DNA of 64,000 bases from Euglena gracilis. Its lineage: Eukaryota > Euglenida > Euglenophyceae > Euglenales. Shown piece after piece: positions 23,829-35,805 of the stretch. Each line of letters begins with the position of its first letter. The first letter of the stretch is position 1. The notes beneath the pieces were generated by a model. That model did no database searches, was not told the origin of the DNA, and saw nothing but the letters and a program-made list of their open reading frames with translations. The position numbers were made by a program, and so were the translations under genes. Where the stretch lies: NCBI GenBank assembly GCA_039621445.1, contig CP154954.1, positions 34,383,737 through 34,447,736 of the forward strand, given 5' to 3'.

Positions 23829-24802
23829 TCAAAAATTATTCACAGAAATGTCTATATTATTTCTTTTATTCCGCAGCTTCCAGTCCTGTTGGACATAACC
23901 AATAAAACTGGAGGCTGGCTCCCAGGTGTCCTCCTCTGGCCCATAGCCTTTCCACCTGACCTTCCAGTAGTGGACTCCTCGATCAATTTTGTGATCGAGA
24001 ATTTTGTCCACCACAAAATCATCCGTTTCGGGTAACTTGGAACGGGGCTTGAAATAAAGGCACGGTAGTGCTTTGCCATTAGGCGGGGAAAGATATGGCT
24101 TGAAATCATCCATGTGAACATCCTCGATCCCGTTGGGCAGTGCCACCCTATAGCGGCCACTGTTACCAACGCGTTCGAGTATTTCACAGGGTCCGAGCCA
24201 GAGGGGGTCAAGCTTGGAAGCTTGCATACGGATTCGGCTATTCCGAACCCATACGCGATCACCAGCACTATAGCCAGGTGATTTGAATTCTTGTAAAAAT
24301 TTATTTCTCTTTTGAGAATGGATATCTGTAATGCGTTTCTGAACAGTAGTTCTGAGAGACTCTACCTCAGAGAACCATGTCTCACAGGTTACGCTACTTC
24401 GAGCTGGTCTCTCTGATGGTATATCACCAATTGCTGGGGGTTCTCGCCCAAAAACAATTTTGTATGGGGAGTGGGGTAAAACTAAACCCGGTAGGGTGTT
24501 TATATAAAAGAGGGACCATGGCAAAACCTGGACCCAGGCCTGGCGCGAATCAGCCAGTGAAAGACGGAGCATATTTACAACAGCTTTCACTGCTGCCTCG
24601 GCGCGGCCATTGCCCTTCGGGCGATATATAATGGAAAAATGCTGTTCGATTCCCAGTAAACCACATAGGGTTGTGAAGAATCGAGAGGAGATCAAATGAT
24701 CTTGATCACTGACAATCTCATTCGGTAAGCCCATTAGGCATATGCACTTCTCCATAAATATCTGCGCTAAAATTTGGCGGTCAACCCTGCCTTTGGGCAT
24801 GG
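23829..24802 (-). pseudogene. Truncated Ty3/gypsy integrase with chromodomain
   Basis: About 324 codons survive. They begin inside the catalytic core ([13 protein letters not shown]), run through [19 protein letters not shown] with the second catalytic Asp, then [16 protein letters not shown] with the catalytic Glu exactly 35 residues later (D-x35-E). A GPY/F-like region ([21 protein letters not shown]) follows, and a C-terminal chromodomain ([30 protein letters not shown]). This order is diagnostic of chromovirus-type Ty3/gypsy integrases. The usual HPQTDG is YRPKGNG here. The zinc-binding N-terminus, the first catalytic Asp, and all of protease, reverse transcriptase and RNase H are missing: at 24802 the sequence changes to the 79-bp array, which stays in frame. 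Hairpins inside include the 8-bp-arm stem at 23978-23999. Confidence 0.9.
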
Positions 24803-27800
24803 AGTTGGGCAACAAAAGGGATTTGCCCCCCAAAAGGGTGGGGTAACACAAAGGATTTTGTTGTTTTGGGGCCCTCGAACAGTTGGGCAACAAAAGGGAT
24901 TTGCCCCCCCAAAACGGGTGGGTAACACAAGGGATTTTGTTATTTTGGGGCCCTCGAACAGTTGGGCAACAAAAGGGATTTGCCCCCCCAAAACGGGTGG
25001 GTAACACAAGGGATTTTGTTGTTTTGGGGCCCTCGAACAGTTGGGCAACCAAAGGGATTTGCCCCCCCAAAACGGGTGGGTAACACAAGGGATTTTGTTG
25101 TTTTGGGGCCCTCGAACAGTTGGGCAACAAAAGGGATTTGCCCCCCCCCCAAAACGGGTGGGTAACACAAGGGATTTTGTTATTTTGGGGCCCTCGAACA
25201 GTTGGGCAACAAAAGGGATTTGCCCCCCAAAACGGGTGGGTAACACAAGGGATTTTGTTATTTTGGGGCCCTCGAACAGTTGGGCAACCAAAGGGATTTG
25301 CCCCCCCAAAACGGGTGGGTAACACAAGGGATTTTGTTATTTTGGGGCCCTCGAACAGTTCGGCAACCAAAGGGATTTGCCCCCCAAAACGGGTGGGTAA
25401 CACAAGGGATTTTGTTGTTTTGGGGCCCTCGAACAGTTGGGCAACCAAAGGGATTTGCCCCCCAAAACGGGTGGGTAACACAAGGGATTTTGTTGATTTG
25501 GGGCCCTCGAACAGTTGGGCAACAAAACGGATTTGCCCCCCCGAAACGGGTGGGTAACACTTGTGTTGGGGCCCTCGAACAGTTCGGCAACAAAAGGGAT
25601 TTGCCCCCCAAAACGAATGGGTAACACAAGGGATTTTGTTATTTTGGGGCCCTCGAACAGTTGGGCAACCAAAGGGATTTGCCCCCCAAAACGGGTGGGT
25701 AACACAAGGGATTTTGTTATTTTGGGGCCCTCGAACAGTTGGGCAACAAAAGGGATTTGCCCCCCAAAACGGGTGGGTAACACAAGGGATTTTGTTGTTT
25801 TGGGGCCCTCGAACAGTTGGGCAACCAAAGGGATTTGCCCCCCAAAACGGGTGGGTAACACAAGGGATTTTGTTGTTTTGGGGCCCTCGAACAGTTGGGC
25901 AACAAAACGGATTTGCCCCCCAAAACGGGTGGGTAACACAAGGGATTTTGTTATTTTGGGGCCCTCGAACAGTTGGGCAACCAAAGGGATTTGCCCCCCC
26001 AAAACGGGTGGGTAACACAAGGGATTTTGTTGTTTTGGGGCCCTCGAACAGTTGGGCAACCAAAGGGATTTGCCCCCCCAAAACGGGTGGGTAACACAAG
26101 GGATTTTGTTGTTTTGGGGCCCTCGAACAGTTGGGCAACAAAAGGGATTTGCCCCCCCAAAACGGGTGGGTAACACAAGGGATTTTGTTATTTTGGGGCC
26201 CTCGAACAGTTCGGCAACCAAAGGGATTTGCCCCCCCAAAACGGGTGGGTAACACAAGGGATTTTGTTGTTTTGGGGCCCTCGAACAGTTGGGCAACAAA
26301 AAGGATTTGCCCCCCCAAAACGGGTGGGTAACACAAGGGATTTTGTTGTTTTGGGCCCCCCAAACATTTGGCAACCAAAAGATATTTGCCCCCCAAAACG
26401 GGTGGGTAACACAAGGGATTTTGTTGTTTTGGGGCCCTCGAACAGTTGGGCAACAAAAGGGATTTGCCCCCCCAAAACGGGTGGGTAACACAAGGGATTT
26501 TGTTGTTTTGGGGCCCTCGAACAGTTCGGCAACCAAAGGGATTTGCCCCCCCAAAACGGGTGGGTAACACAAGGGATTTTGTTGATTTGGGGCCCTCGAA
26601 CAGTTGGGCAACCAAAGGGATTTGCCCCCCCCCAAAACGGGTGGGTAACACAAGGGATTTTGTTATTTTGGGGCCCTCGAACAGTTGGGCAACAAAAGGG
26701 ATTTGCCCCCCCCAAAACGGGTGGGTAACACAAGGGATTTTGTTGTTTTGGGGCCCTCGAACAGTTGGGCAACCAAAGGGATTTGCCCCCCAAAACGGGT
26801 GGGTAACACAAGGGATTTTGTTATGTGGCGCCCTCGAACAGTTGGGCAACCAAAGGGATTTGCCCCCCAAAACGGGTGGGTAACACAAGGGATTTTGTTG
26901 TTTTGGGGCCCTCGAACAGTTGGGCAACCAAAGGGATTTGCCCCCCCCCAAAACGGGTGGGTAACACAAGGGATTTTGTTGTTTTGGGGCCCTCGAACAG
27001 TTGGGCAACAAAAGGGATTTGCCCCCCCAAAACGGGTGGGTAACACAAGGGATTTTGTTGTTTTGGGGCCCTCGAACAGTTGGGCAACCAAAGGGATTTG
27101 CCCCCCAAAACGGGTGGGTAACACAAGGGATTTTGTTGTTTTGGGGCCCTCGAACAGTTGGGCAACAAAAGGGATTTGCCCCCCCAAAACGGGTGGGTAA
27201 CACAAGGGATTTTGTTGATTTGGGGCCCTCGAACAGTTTGGCAACCAAAGGGATTTGCCCCCCCAAAACGGGTGGGTAACACAAGGGATTTTGTTGTTTT
27301 GGGGCCCTCGAACAGTTGGGCAACAAAAGGGATTTGCCCCCCCAAAACGGGTGGGTAACACAAGGGATTTTGTTGTTTTGGGGCCCTCGAACAGTTGAGC
27401 AACAAAACGGATTTGCCCCCCCCAAAACGGGTGGGTAACACAAGGGATTTTGTTGTTTTGGGGCCCTCGAACAGTTGGGCAACAAAAGGGATTTGCCCCC
27501 CAAAACGGGTGGGTAACACAAGGGATTTTGTTGATTTGGGGCCCTCGAACAGTTGAGCAACAAAACGGATTTGCCCCCCCAAAACGGGTGGGTAACACAA
27601 GGGATTTTGTTATTTTGGGGCCCTCGAACCGTTTGGCAACCAAAGGGATTTACCCCCCAAAACGAATGGGTAACACAAGGGATTTTGTTATTTTGGGCCC
27701 TCGAACAGTTCGGCAACCAAAGGGATTTGCCCCCCCAAAACGGGTGGGTAACACAAGGGATTTTGTTATTTTGGGGCCCTCGAACAGTTGGGCAACACAA

Positions 27801-29700
27801 GGGATTTGCCCCCCCCAAAACGGGTGGGTAACACAAGGGATTTTGTTGTTTTGGGGCCCTCGAACAGTTGGGCAACAAAACGGATTTGCCCCCCCAAAAC
27901 GGGTGGGTAACACAAGGGATTTTGTTGTTTTGGGGCCCTCGAACAGTTGGGCAACAAAAGGGATTTGCCCCCCAAAACGGGTGGGTAACACAAGGGATTT
28001 TGTTGTTTTGGGGCCCTCGAACAGTTCGGCAACAAAAGGGATTTGCCCCCCAAAACGGCTGGGTAACACAAGGGATTTTGTTTTTTTTTGGGCCCTCGAA
28101 CAGTTCGGCAACCAAAGGGATTTGCCCCCCAAAACGGGTGGGTAACACAAGGGATTTTGTTATTTTGGGGCCCTCGAACAGTTTGGCAACAAAAGGGATT
28201 TGCCCCCCCAAAACGGGTGGGTAACACAAGGGATTTTGTTATTTTGGGGCCCTCGAACAGTTCGGCAACCAAAGGGATTTGCCCCCCCAAAACGGGTGGG
28301 TAACACAAGGGATTTTGTTGTTTTGGGGCCCTCGAACAGTTGGGCAACAAAAGGGATTTGCCCCCCAAAACGGGTGGGTAACACAAGGGATTTTGTTTTT
28401 TTGGGGCCCTCGAACAGTTCGGCAAACAAAAGGATTTGCCCCCCCAAAACGGGTGGGTAACACAAGGGATTTTGTTGTTTTGGGGCCCTCGAACAGTTGG
28501 GCAACAAAACGGATTTGCCCCCCAAAACGGGTGGGTAACACAAGGGATTTTGTTGTTTTGGGGCCCTCGAACAGTTGGGCAACCAAAGGGATTTGCCCCC
28601 CAAAACGGGTGGGTAACACAAGGGATTTTGTTGTTTTGGGGCCCTCGAACAGTTGGGCAACAAAAGGGATTTGCCCCCCCAAAACGGGTGGGTAACACAA
28701 GGGATTTTGTTATTTTGGGGCCCTCGAACCGTTGGGCAACAAAAGGGATTTGCCCCCCCAAAACGGGTGGGTAACACAAGGGATTTTGTTGTTTTGGGGC
28801 CCTCGAACAGTTGGGCAACAAAGGGATTTGCCCCCCCAAAACGGGTGGGTAACACAAGGGATTTTGTTGTTTTGGGGCCCTCGAACAGTTGGGCAACAAA
28901 AGGGATTTGCCCCCCAAAACGGGTGGGTAACACAAGGGATTTTGTTATTTTGGGGCCCTCGAACAGTTGGGCAACAAAAGGGATTTGCCCCCCCCCCCCG
29001 CCAAAACGGGTGGGTAACACAAGGGATTTTGTTATTTTGGGGCCCTCGAACAGTTGGGCAACAAAAGGGATTTGCCCCCCCCCAAAACGGGTGGGTAACA
29101 CAAGGGATTTTGTTGTTTTGGGGCCCTCGAACAGTTGGGCAACAAAAGGGATTTGCCCCCCCAAAACGGGTGGGTAACACAAGGGATTTTGTTGTTTTGG
29201 GGCCCTCGAACAGTTCGGCAACAAAAGGGATTTGCCCCCCCAAAACGGGTGGGTAACACAAGGGATTTTGTTGTTTTGGGGCCCTCGAACAGTTGGGCAA
29301 CAAAAGGGATTTGCCCCCCCAAAACGGGTGGGTAACACAAGGGATTTTGTTAATTTGCGGCCCTCGAACAGTTGGGCAACAAAGGGATTTGCCCCCCAAA
29401 ACGGGTGGGTAACACAAGGGATTTTGTTGTTTTGGGGCCCTCGAACAGTTGGGCAACAAAAGGGATTTGCCCCCCCAAAACGGGGGGGTAACACAAGGGA
29501 TTTGTTTGTTTTGGGGCCCTCCAACAGTTGGGCAAACAAAAGAGTTTTCCCCCCCCCCAAAACGGGTGGGTAACACAAGGGATTTTGTTGTTTTGGGGCC
29601 CTCGAACAGTTGGGCAACCAAAGGGATTTGCCCCCCCCCCAAAACGGGTGGGTAACACAAGGGATTTTGTTATTTTGGGGCCCTCGAACAGTTGGGCAAC

Positions 29701-29701
<1 letters not shown>

Positions 29702-29732
<31 letters not shown>

Positions 29733-29777
29733 AATACCCCCCCCCACCCCCCCCCCCCCCCTCCCCCCCCGCCCCCC
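29702..29777. other. Poly-A and poly-C insertion in one array unit
   Basis: One unit has its AAAAGGGATTTG part replaced by two A-runs (split by a single G) and a long C-rich run before normal sequence resumes at AAAACGGGTGGG. It could be slippage during replication or an assembly artefact. A comparable A-rich patch is at about 31393-31441, and a run of 30 C lies at 30873-30902. Confidence 0.8.
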
Positions 29778-30870
29778 AAAACGGGTGGGTAACACAAGGG
29801 ATTTTGTTATTTTGGGGCCCTCGAACAGTTGGGCAACCAAAGGGATTTGCCCCCCCAAAACGGGTGGGTAACACAAGGGATTTTGTTATTTTGGGGCCCT
29901 CGAACAGTTCGGCAACCAAAGGGATTTGCCCCCCAAAACGGGTGGGTAACACAAGGGATTTTGTTGTTTTGGGGCCCTCGAACAGTTGGGCAACCAAAGG
30001 GATTTGCCCCCCAAAACGGGTGGGTAACACAAGGGATTTTGTTGTTTTGGGGCCCTCGAACAGTTGGGCAACAAAAGGGGTTTGCCCCCCAAAACGGGTG
30101 GGTAACACAAGGGATTTTGTTATTTTGGGGCCCTCGAACCGTTCGGCAACAAAAGGGATTTGCCCCCCAAAACGGGTGGGTAACACAAGGGATTTTGTTG
30201 TTTTGGGGCCCTCGAACAGTTGGGCAATCAAAGGGATTTGCCCCCCCAAAACGGTGGGTAACAAAAGGGATTTGTTTATTTTGGCCCCTTCGAACAGTTG
30301 GGCAATCTAAGGGATTTGCCCCCCAAAACGGGTGGGTAACACAAGGGATTTTGTTGTTTTGGGGCCCTCGAACAGTTGGGCAACCAAAGGGATTTGCCCC
30401 CCCCCAAAACGGGTGGGTAACACAAGGGATTTTGTTGTTTTGGGGCCCTCGAACAGTTGGGCAACAAAACGGATTTGCCCCCCCAAAACGGGTGGGTAAC
30501 ACAAGGGATTTTGTTATTTTGGGGCCCTCGAACAGTTGGGCACCAAAAGGGATTGCCCCCCCAAAACGGGTGGGTAACACAAGGGATTTTGTTGTTTTGG
30601 GGCCCTCGAACAGTTGGGCAACAAAAGGGATTTGCCCCCCCAAAACGGGTGGGCTACCCCAAGGGTTTTTGTGGTTTGGGGCCCTCGAACCGGTTGGGAA
30701 ACAAAGGGGTTTTGCCCCCCCAAAACGGGTGGGTAACACAAGGGATTTTGTTGTTTTGGGGCCCTCGAACAGTTGGGCAACCAAAGGGATTTGCCCCCCC
30801 AAAACGGGTGGGTAACACAAGGGATTTTGTTGTTTTGGGGCCCCGAACAGTTGAGGCAACCAAAAGGGTT

Positions 30871-30904
<34 letters not shown>

Positions 30905-33363
30905 AAACGGGTGTGTAACACAAGGGATTTTGTTGTTTTGGGGCCCTCGAACAGTTGGGCAACCAAAGGGATTTGCCCCCCCAAAACGGGTGGGTAACAC
31001 AAGGGATTTTGTTATTTTGGGGCCCTCGAACCGTTGGGCAACAAAAGGGATTTGCCCCCCAAAACGGGTGGGTAACACAAGGGATTTTGTTGATTTGGGG
31101 CCCTCGAACAGTTCGGCAACCAAAGGGATTTGCCCCCCCAAAAGGGGGGGGAAACACAGGGGGTTTGGTTATTTGGGGCCCTCGAACAGTTGGGCAACCA
31201 AAGGGATTTGCCCCCCCCCCAAAACGGGTGGGTAACACAAGGGATTTTGTTGTTTTGGGGCCCTCGAACAGTTGGGCAACCAAAGGGATTTGCCCCCCCA
31301 AAACGGGTGGGTAACACAAGGGATTTTGTTATTTGGGGCCCTCGAACCGTTGGGAGCAAAGGGATTTGCCCCCCAAAAAGGTTGGGTAACACAAAAACAC
31401 AAAACAAAAACAAAAAAACGAACAAAACCAAAAAAAAACAATTTGCCCCCCCAAAACCGGTTGGTAAAACAAAGGGTTTTTTTTATTTGGGGCCCTCGAA
31501 CAGTTGGGCAACCAAAGGGATTTGCCCCCCCAAAACGGGTGGGTAACACAAGGGATTTTGTTATTTTGGGGCCCTCGAACCGTTCGCCAACCAAAGGGAT
31601 TTGCCCCCCCAAAACGGGTGGGTAACACAAGGGATTTTGTTGTTTTGGGGCCCTCGAACAGTTCGGCAACCAAAGGGATTTGCCCCCCCCCAAAACGGGT
31701 GGGTAACACAAGGGATTTTGTTTTTTTGGGGCCCTCGAACAGTTGGGCAACAAAACGGATTTGCCCCCCAAAACGGGTGGGTAACACAAGGGATTTTGTT
31801 ATGTTGGGGCGCTTGAACGGTTAGGCAACAAAAGGGAGTTGTCCCCCAAAACGGGTGGGTAACACAAGGGATTTTGTTGTTGGGGCCCTCGAACAGTTGG
31901 GCAACAAAGGGATTGCCCCCCCAAAACGGGTGGGTAACACAAGGGATTTTGTTATTTTGGGGCCGTCGAACAGTTGGGCAACAAAGGGATTTGCCCCCCA
32001 AAACGGGTGGGTAACACAAGGGATTTTGTTGTTTTGGGGCCCTCGAACAGTTGGGCAACCAAAGGGATTTGCCCCCCAAAACGGGTGGGTAACACAAGGG
32101 ATTTTGTTGTTTTGGGGCCCTCGAACAGTTGAGCAACAAAAGGGATTTGCCCCCCAAAACGGGTGGGTAACACAAGGGATTTTGTTGTTTTGGCGCCCTC
32201 GAACAGTGGAACAAAAAAGCGGATTTCCCCCCCCCCAAAACGGGTGGGTAACACAAGGGATTTTGTTGTTTGGGGGCCCTCGAACAGTTGGGCAACAAAA
32301 GGGATTTGCCCCCCCAAAACGGGTGGGTAACACAAGGGATTTTGTTGGTTGGGGCCCTCGAACAGTTGGGCAACAAAGGGATTTGCCCCCCAAAACGGGG
32401 GGGTAACACAAGGGATTTTGTTGTTTGGGGCCCTCGAACAGTTGGGGCAACCAAAGGGATTTGCCCCCCCAAAACGGGTGGGTAACACAAGGGATTTTGT
32501 TATTTTGGGGCCCTCGAACAGTTGGGCAACAAAGGGATTTGCCCCCCCCCAAAACGGGTGGGTAACACAAGGGATTTTGTTGTTTTGGGGCCCTCGAACA
32601 GTTGGGCAACCAAAGGGATTTGCCCCCCCAAAACGGGTGGGTAACACAAGGGATTTTGTTGTTTTGGGGCCCTCGAACAGTTGGGCAACCAAAGGGATTT
32701 GCCCCCCCAAAACGGGTGGGTAACACAAGGGATTTTGTTGTTTTGGGGCCCTCGAACAGTTGGGCAACCAAAGGGATTTGCCCCCCCAAAACGGGTGGGT
32801 AACACAAGGGATTTTGTTATTTTGGGGCCCTCGAACAGTTGGGCAACCAAAGGGATTTGCCCCCCAAAAAGGTTGGGTAACACAAGGGATTTTGTTGTTT
32901 TTGGGGCCCCGAACAGTTGGGCAACCAAAGGGATTTGCCCCCCCAAAACGGGTGGGTAACACAAGGGATTTTGTTATTTTGGGGCCCTCGAACCGTTCGC
33001 CAACCAAAGGGATTTGCCCCCCAAAACGGGTGGGTAACACAAGGGATTTTGTTGTTTTGGGGCCCTCGAACAGTTGGGCAACCAAAGGGATTTGCCCCCC
33101 CAAAACGGGTGGGTAACACAAGGGATTTTGTTGTTTTGGGGCCCTCGAACAGTTGGGCAACCAAAGGGATTTGCCCCCCAAAACGGGTGGGTAACACAAG
33201 GGATTTTGTTGTTTTGGGGCCCTCGAACAGTTGGGCAACCAAAGGGATTTGCCCCCCAAAACGGGTGGGTAACACAAGGGATTTTGTTTTTTTTTGGGCC
33301 CTCGAACAGTTGGGCAACCAAAGGGATTTGCCCCCCAAAACGGGTGGGTAACACAAGGGATTG

Positions 33364-34205
33364 GGGCCCTCGAACAGTTGCCCCCCCAAACAAACACAGG
33401 GATTTTGCCCCCCCCCAACCCCCCCCCCGGGCCGAACACACCCCCCCCCAAACACAGGATTGGGGCCCTCCACAACGGGATTTGCCTCCCCCCCCCCCAA
33501 AACGGGTGGGTAACACAAGGGATTTTTGGGGCCCTCTCCCTTCCCCCCCCCAATCCCCCACCCTCGAACCCCCCCCCCCCCCCCCCCCTCGAACAGTTCG
33601 GCACAAAAGGGATTTGCCCCCCCCAAACAGTGGGCACAAAACAAGGGTTTGTTGTTTTGGGGCCCTCGAACAGGGGGGCCCCCAAACGGGGGGTAAAGGG
33701 TTGGGGCGAGGGGGTGGGGGGGGGGCCCTCGAGTTGGGAAAGGGGGGGGGCCCCAAAAGGGCGGGTGGGTGGGGGGGGGGCTTGCACGGTGGGTAACACA
33801 AGGGATTTTGTTGTTTTGGGGCCCTCGAACCAACAAAACAAAAAAAAAAAAACCAACGGGTGGGTAACACTGGGAGGGGGGGGGGGTAACACAAGGGATT
33901 TTGTTTTCACCTTTTGTGGGGGGGGGGGGGGGGGGGGTAACACAAGGGATTTTGTTATTTTGGGTTGGGGGGGGTTTTTTTTTGGGGCTTGTGGGGGGAT
34001 GGGGTTTGGGGCCCTCGATTTGGGGGGCAACACAGGGATTTGTTATTTGGGGGGGGTGGTTAACAAAAAAAAGGGGTGTAACACAAGGGATTTTGTGTTT
34101 TGGGGCCCTCGCGGGATTTGAGGGTGGGGTCGGGGGATTTTGTTGTGGGGAGGGGGTTAACCCCCCAAAACGGTGGGGGGATTTTGTTTTGGGGCCCTCG
34201 AACAG
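33364..34205. repeat. Degenerate G/C-homopolymer segment of the 79-bp array
   Basis: Recognisable unit pieces (GGTAACACAAGGGATTTTG, TTGGGGCCCTCGAAC) are scattered among runs of C (33.39-33.59 kb) and G (33.66-34.0 kb), and normal unit spacing is lost. The plus strand goes from C-rich to G-rich, so the two halves could fold on each other. Units on either side are regular. Either local rearrangement or low-accuracy reads would give this pattern. Confidence 0.75.
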
Positions 34206-35805
34206 TTGAGCAACAAAAGGGATTTGCCCCCCCAAAACGGGTGGGTAACACAAGGGATTTTGTTGTTTTGGGGCCCTCGAACAGTTGGGCAACCAAAGGG
34301 ATTTGCCCCCCCCCCCCCAAAACGGGTGGGTAACACAAGGGATTTTGTTGTTTTGGGGCCCTCGAACAGTTGAGCAACAAAACGGATTTGCCCCCCCAAA
34401 ACGGGTGGGTAACACAAGGGATTTTGTTATTTTGGGGCCCTCGAACAGTTGGGCAGCAAAAGGGATTTGCCCCCCCAAAACGGGTGGGTAACACAAGGGA
34501 TTTTGTTGTTTTGGGGCCCTCGAACAGTTGGGCAACAAAAGGGATTTGCCCCCCCAAAACGGGTGGGTAACACAAGGGATTTTGTTGTTTTGGGGCCCTC
34601 GAACAGTTGGGCAACAAAACGGATTTGCCCCCCAAAACGGGTGGGTAACACAAGGGATTTTGTTGTTTTGGGGCCCTCGAACAGTTGAGCAACAAAACGG
34701 ATTTGCCCCCCCAAAACGGGTGGGTAACACAAGGGATTTTGTTGTTTTGGGGCCCTCGAACAGTTCGGCAACAAAAGGGATTTGCCCCCCCAAAACGGGT
34801 GGGTAACACAAGGGATTTTGTTGTTTTGGGGCCCTCGAACAGTTCGGCAACAAAAGGGATTTGCCCCCCCCAAAACGGGTGGGTAACACAAGGGATTTTG
34901 TTGTTTGCCCCCCAAAACGGGTGGGTAACACAAGGGATTTTGTTGTTTTGGGGCCCTCGAACAGTTGGGCAACAAAACGGATTTGCCCCCCAAAACGAAT
35001 GGGTAACACAAGGGATTTTGTTGTTTTGGGGCCCTCGAACAGTTGAGCAACAAAACGGATTTGCCCCCCCAAAACGGGTGGGTAACACAAGGGATTTTGT
35101 TGTTTTGGGGCCCTCGAACAGTTCGGCAACCAAAGGGATCTGCCCCCCCCAAAACGGGTGGGTAACACAAGGGATTTTGTTGTTTTGGGGCCCTCGAACA
35201 GTTGGGCAACCAAAGGGATTTGCCCCCCCCCAAAACGGGTGGGTAACACAAGGGATTTTGTTGTTTTGGGGCCGTCGAACAGTTGGGCAACAAAAGGGAT
35301 TTGCCCCCCCAAAACGGGTGGGTAACACAAGGGATTTTGTTGTTTTGGGGCCCTCGAACAGTTCGGCAACAAAAGGGTTTTGCCCCCCCCAAAACAGGTG
35401 GGTAACACAAGGGATTTTGTTGTTTTGGGGCCGTCGAACAGTTGGGCAACAAAAGGGATTTGCCCCCCCAAAACGGGTGGGTAACACAAGGGATTTTGTT
35501 GTTTTGGGGCCCTCGAACAGTTGAGCAACAAAACGGATTTGCCCCCCCAAAACGGGTGGGTAACACAAGGGATTTTGTTGTTTTGGGGCCCTCGAACAGT
35601 TCGGCAACCAAAAGGATCTGCCCCCCCAAAACGGGTGGGTAACACAAGGGATTTTGTTATTTTGGGGCCCTCGAACCGTTGGGCAACCAAAGGGTTTTGC
35701 CCCCCCCCCCAAAACGGGTGGGTAACACAAGGGATTTTGTTGTTTCGGGGCCCTCGAACAGTTGGGCAACAAAACGGATTTGCCCCCCCAAAACGGGTGG
35801 GTAAC

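Larger units (their letters stand above)
24803..35805. repeat. 79-bp tandem array, about 139 copies
   Basis: The unit contains GGGTGGGTAACACAAGGGAT, TTTTGGGGCCCTCGAACAGT and a C-run of 6-10 before AAAACGGG. The length is 78-80 bp because the C-run varies. On the minus strand no frame has a stop; because 79 leaves remainder 1 on division by 3, each ORF cycles through three peptides of 26-27 residues (containing [33 protein letters not shown] and [17 protein letters not shown]). On the plus strand only one phase has a TAA. These long ORFs are by-products of the repeat. Units differ at a few fixed sites (TTGGGCAACA/CAAAG, TTCGGC, GTTGTT/GTTATT), giving a mosaic of variants. The left edge abuts the integrase; the right edge at 35805 passes to unrelated sequence. 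Confidence 0.97.

Noticed and set aside
22838-24802. Calling a complete, active LTR retrotransposon
   Set aside because: Protease, reverse transcriptase, RNase H, the integrase N-terminus and the 5' LTR are absent from the window.
24803-35805. ORFs of 300-1000 codons on both strands of the 79-bp array
   Set aside because: They arise from a stop-poor repeat and cycle through three frames of one unit; only the integrase part of the 1466-codon ORF is a recognisable protein.
1-35805. CRISPR-like arrays
   Set aside because: Units are contiguous tandem repeats with no unique spacers, and the context is eukaryotic.
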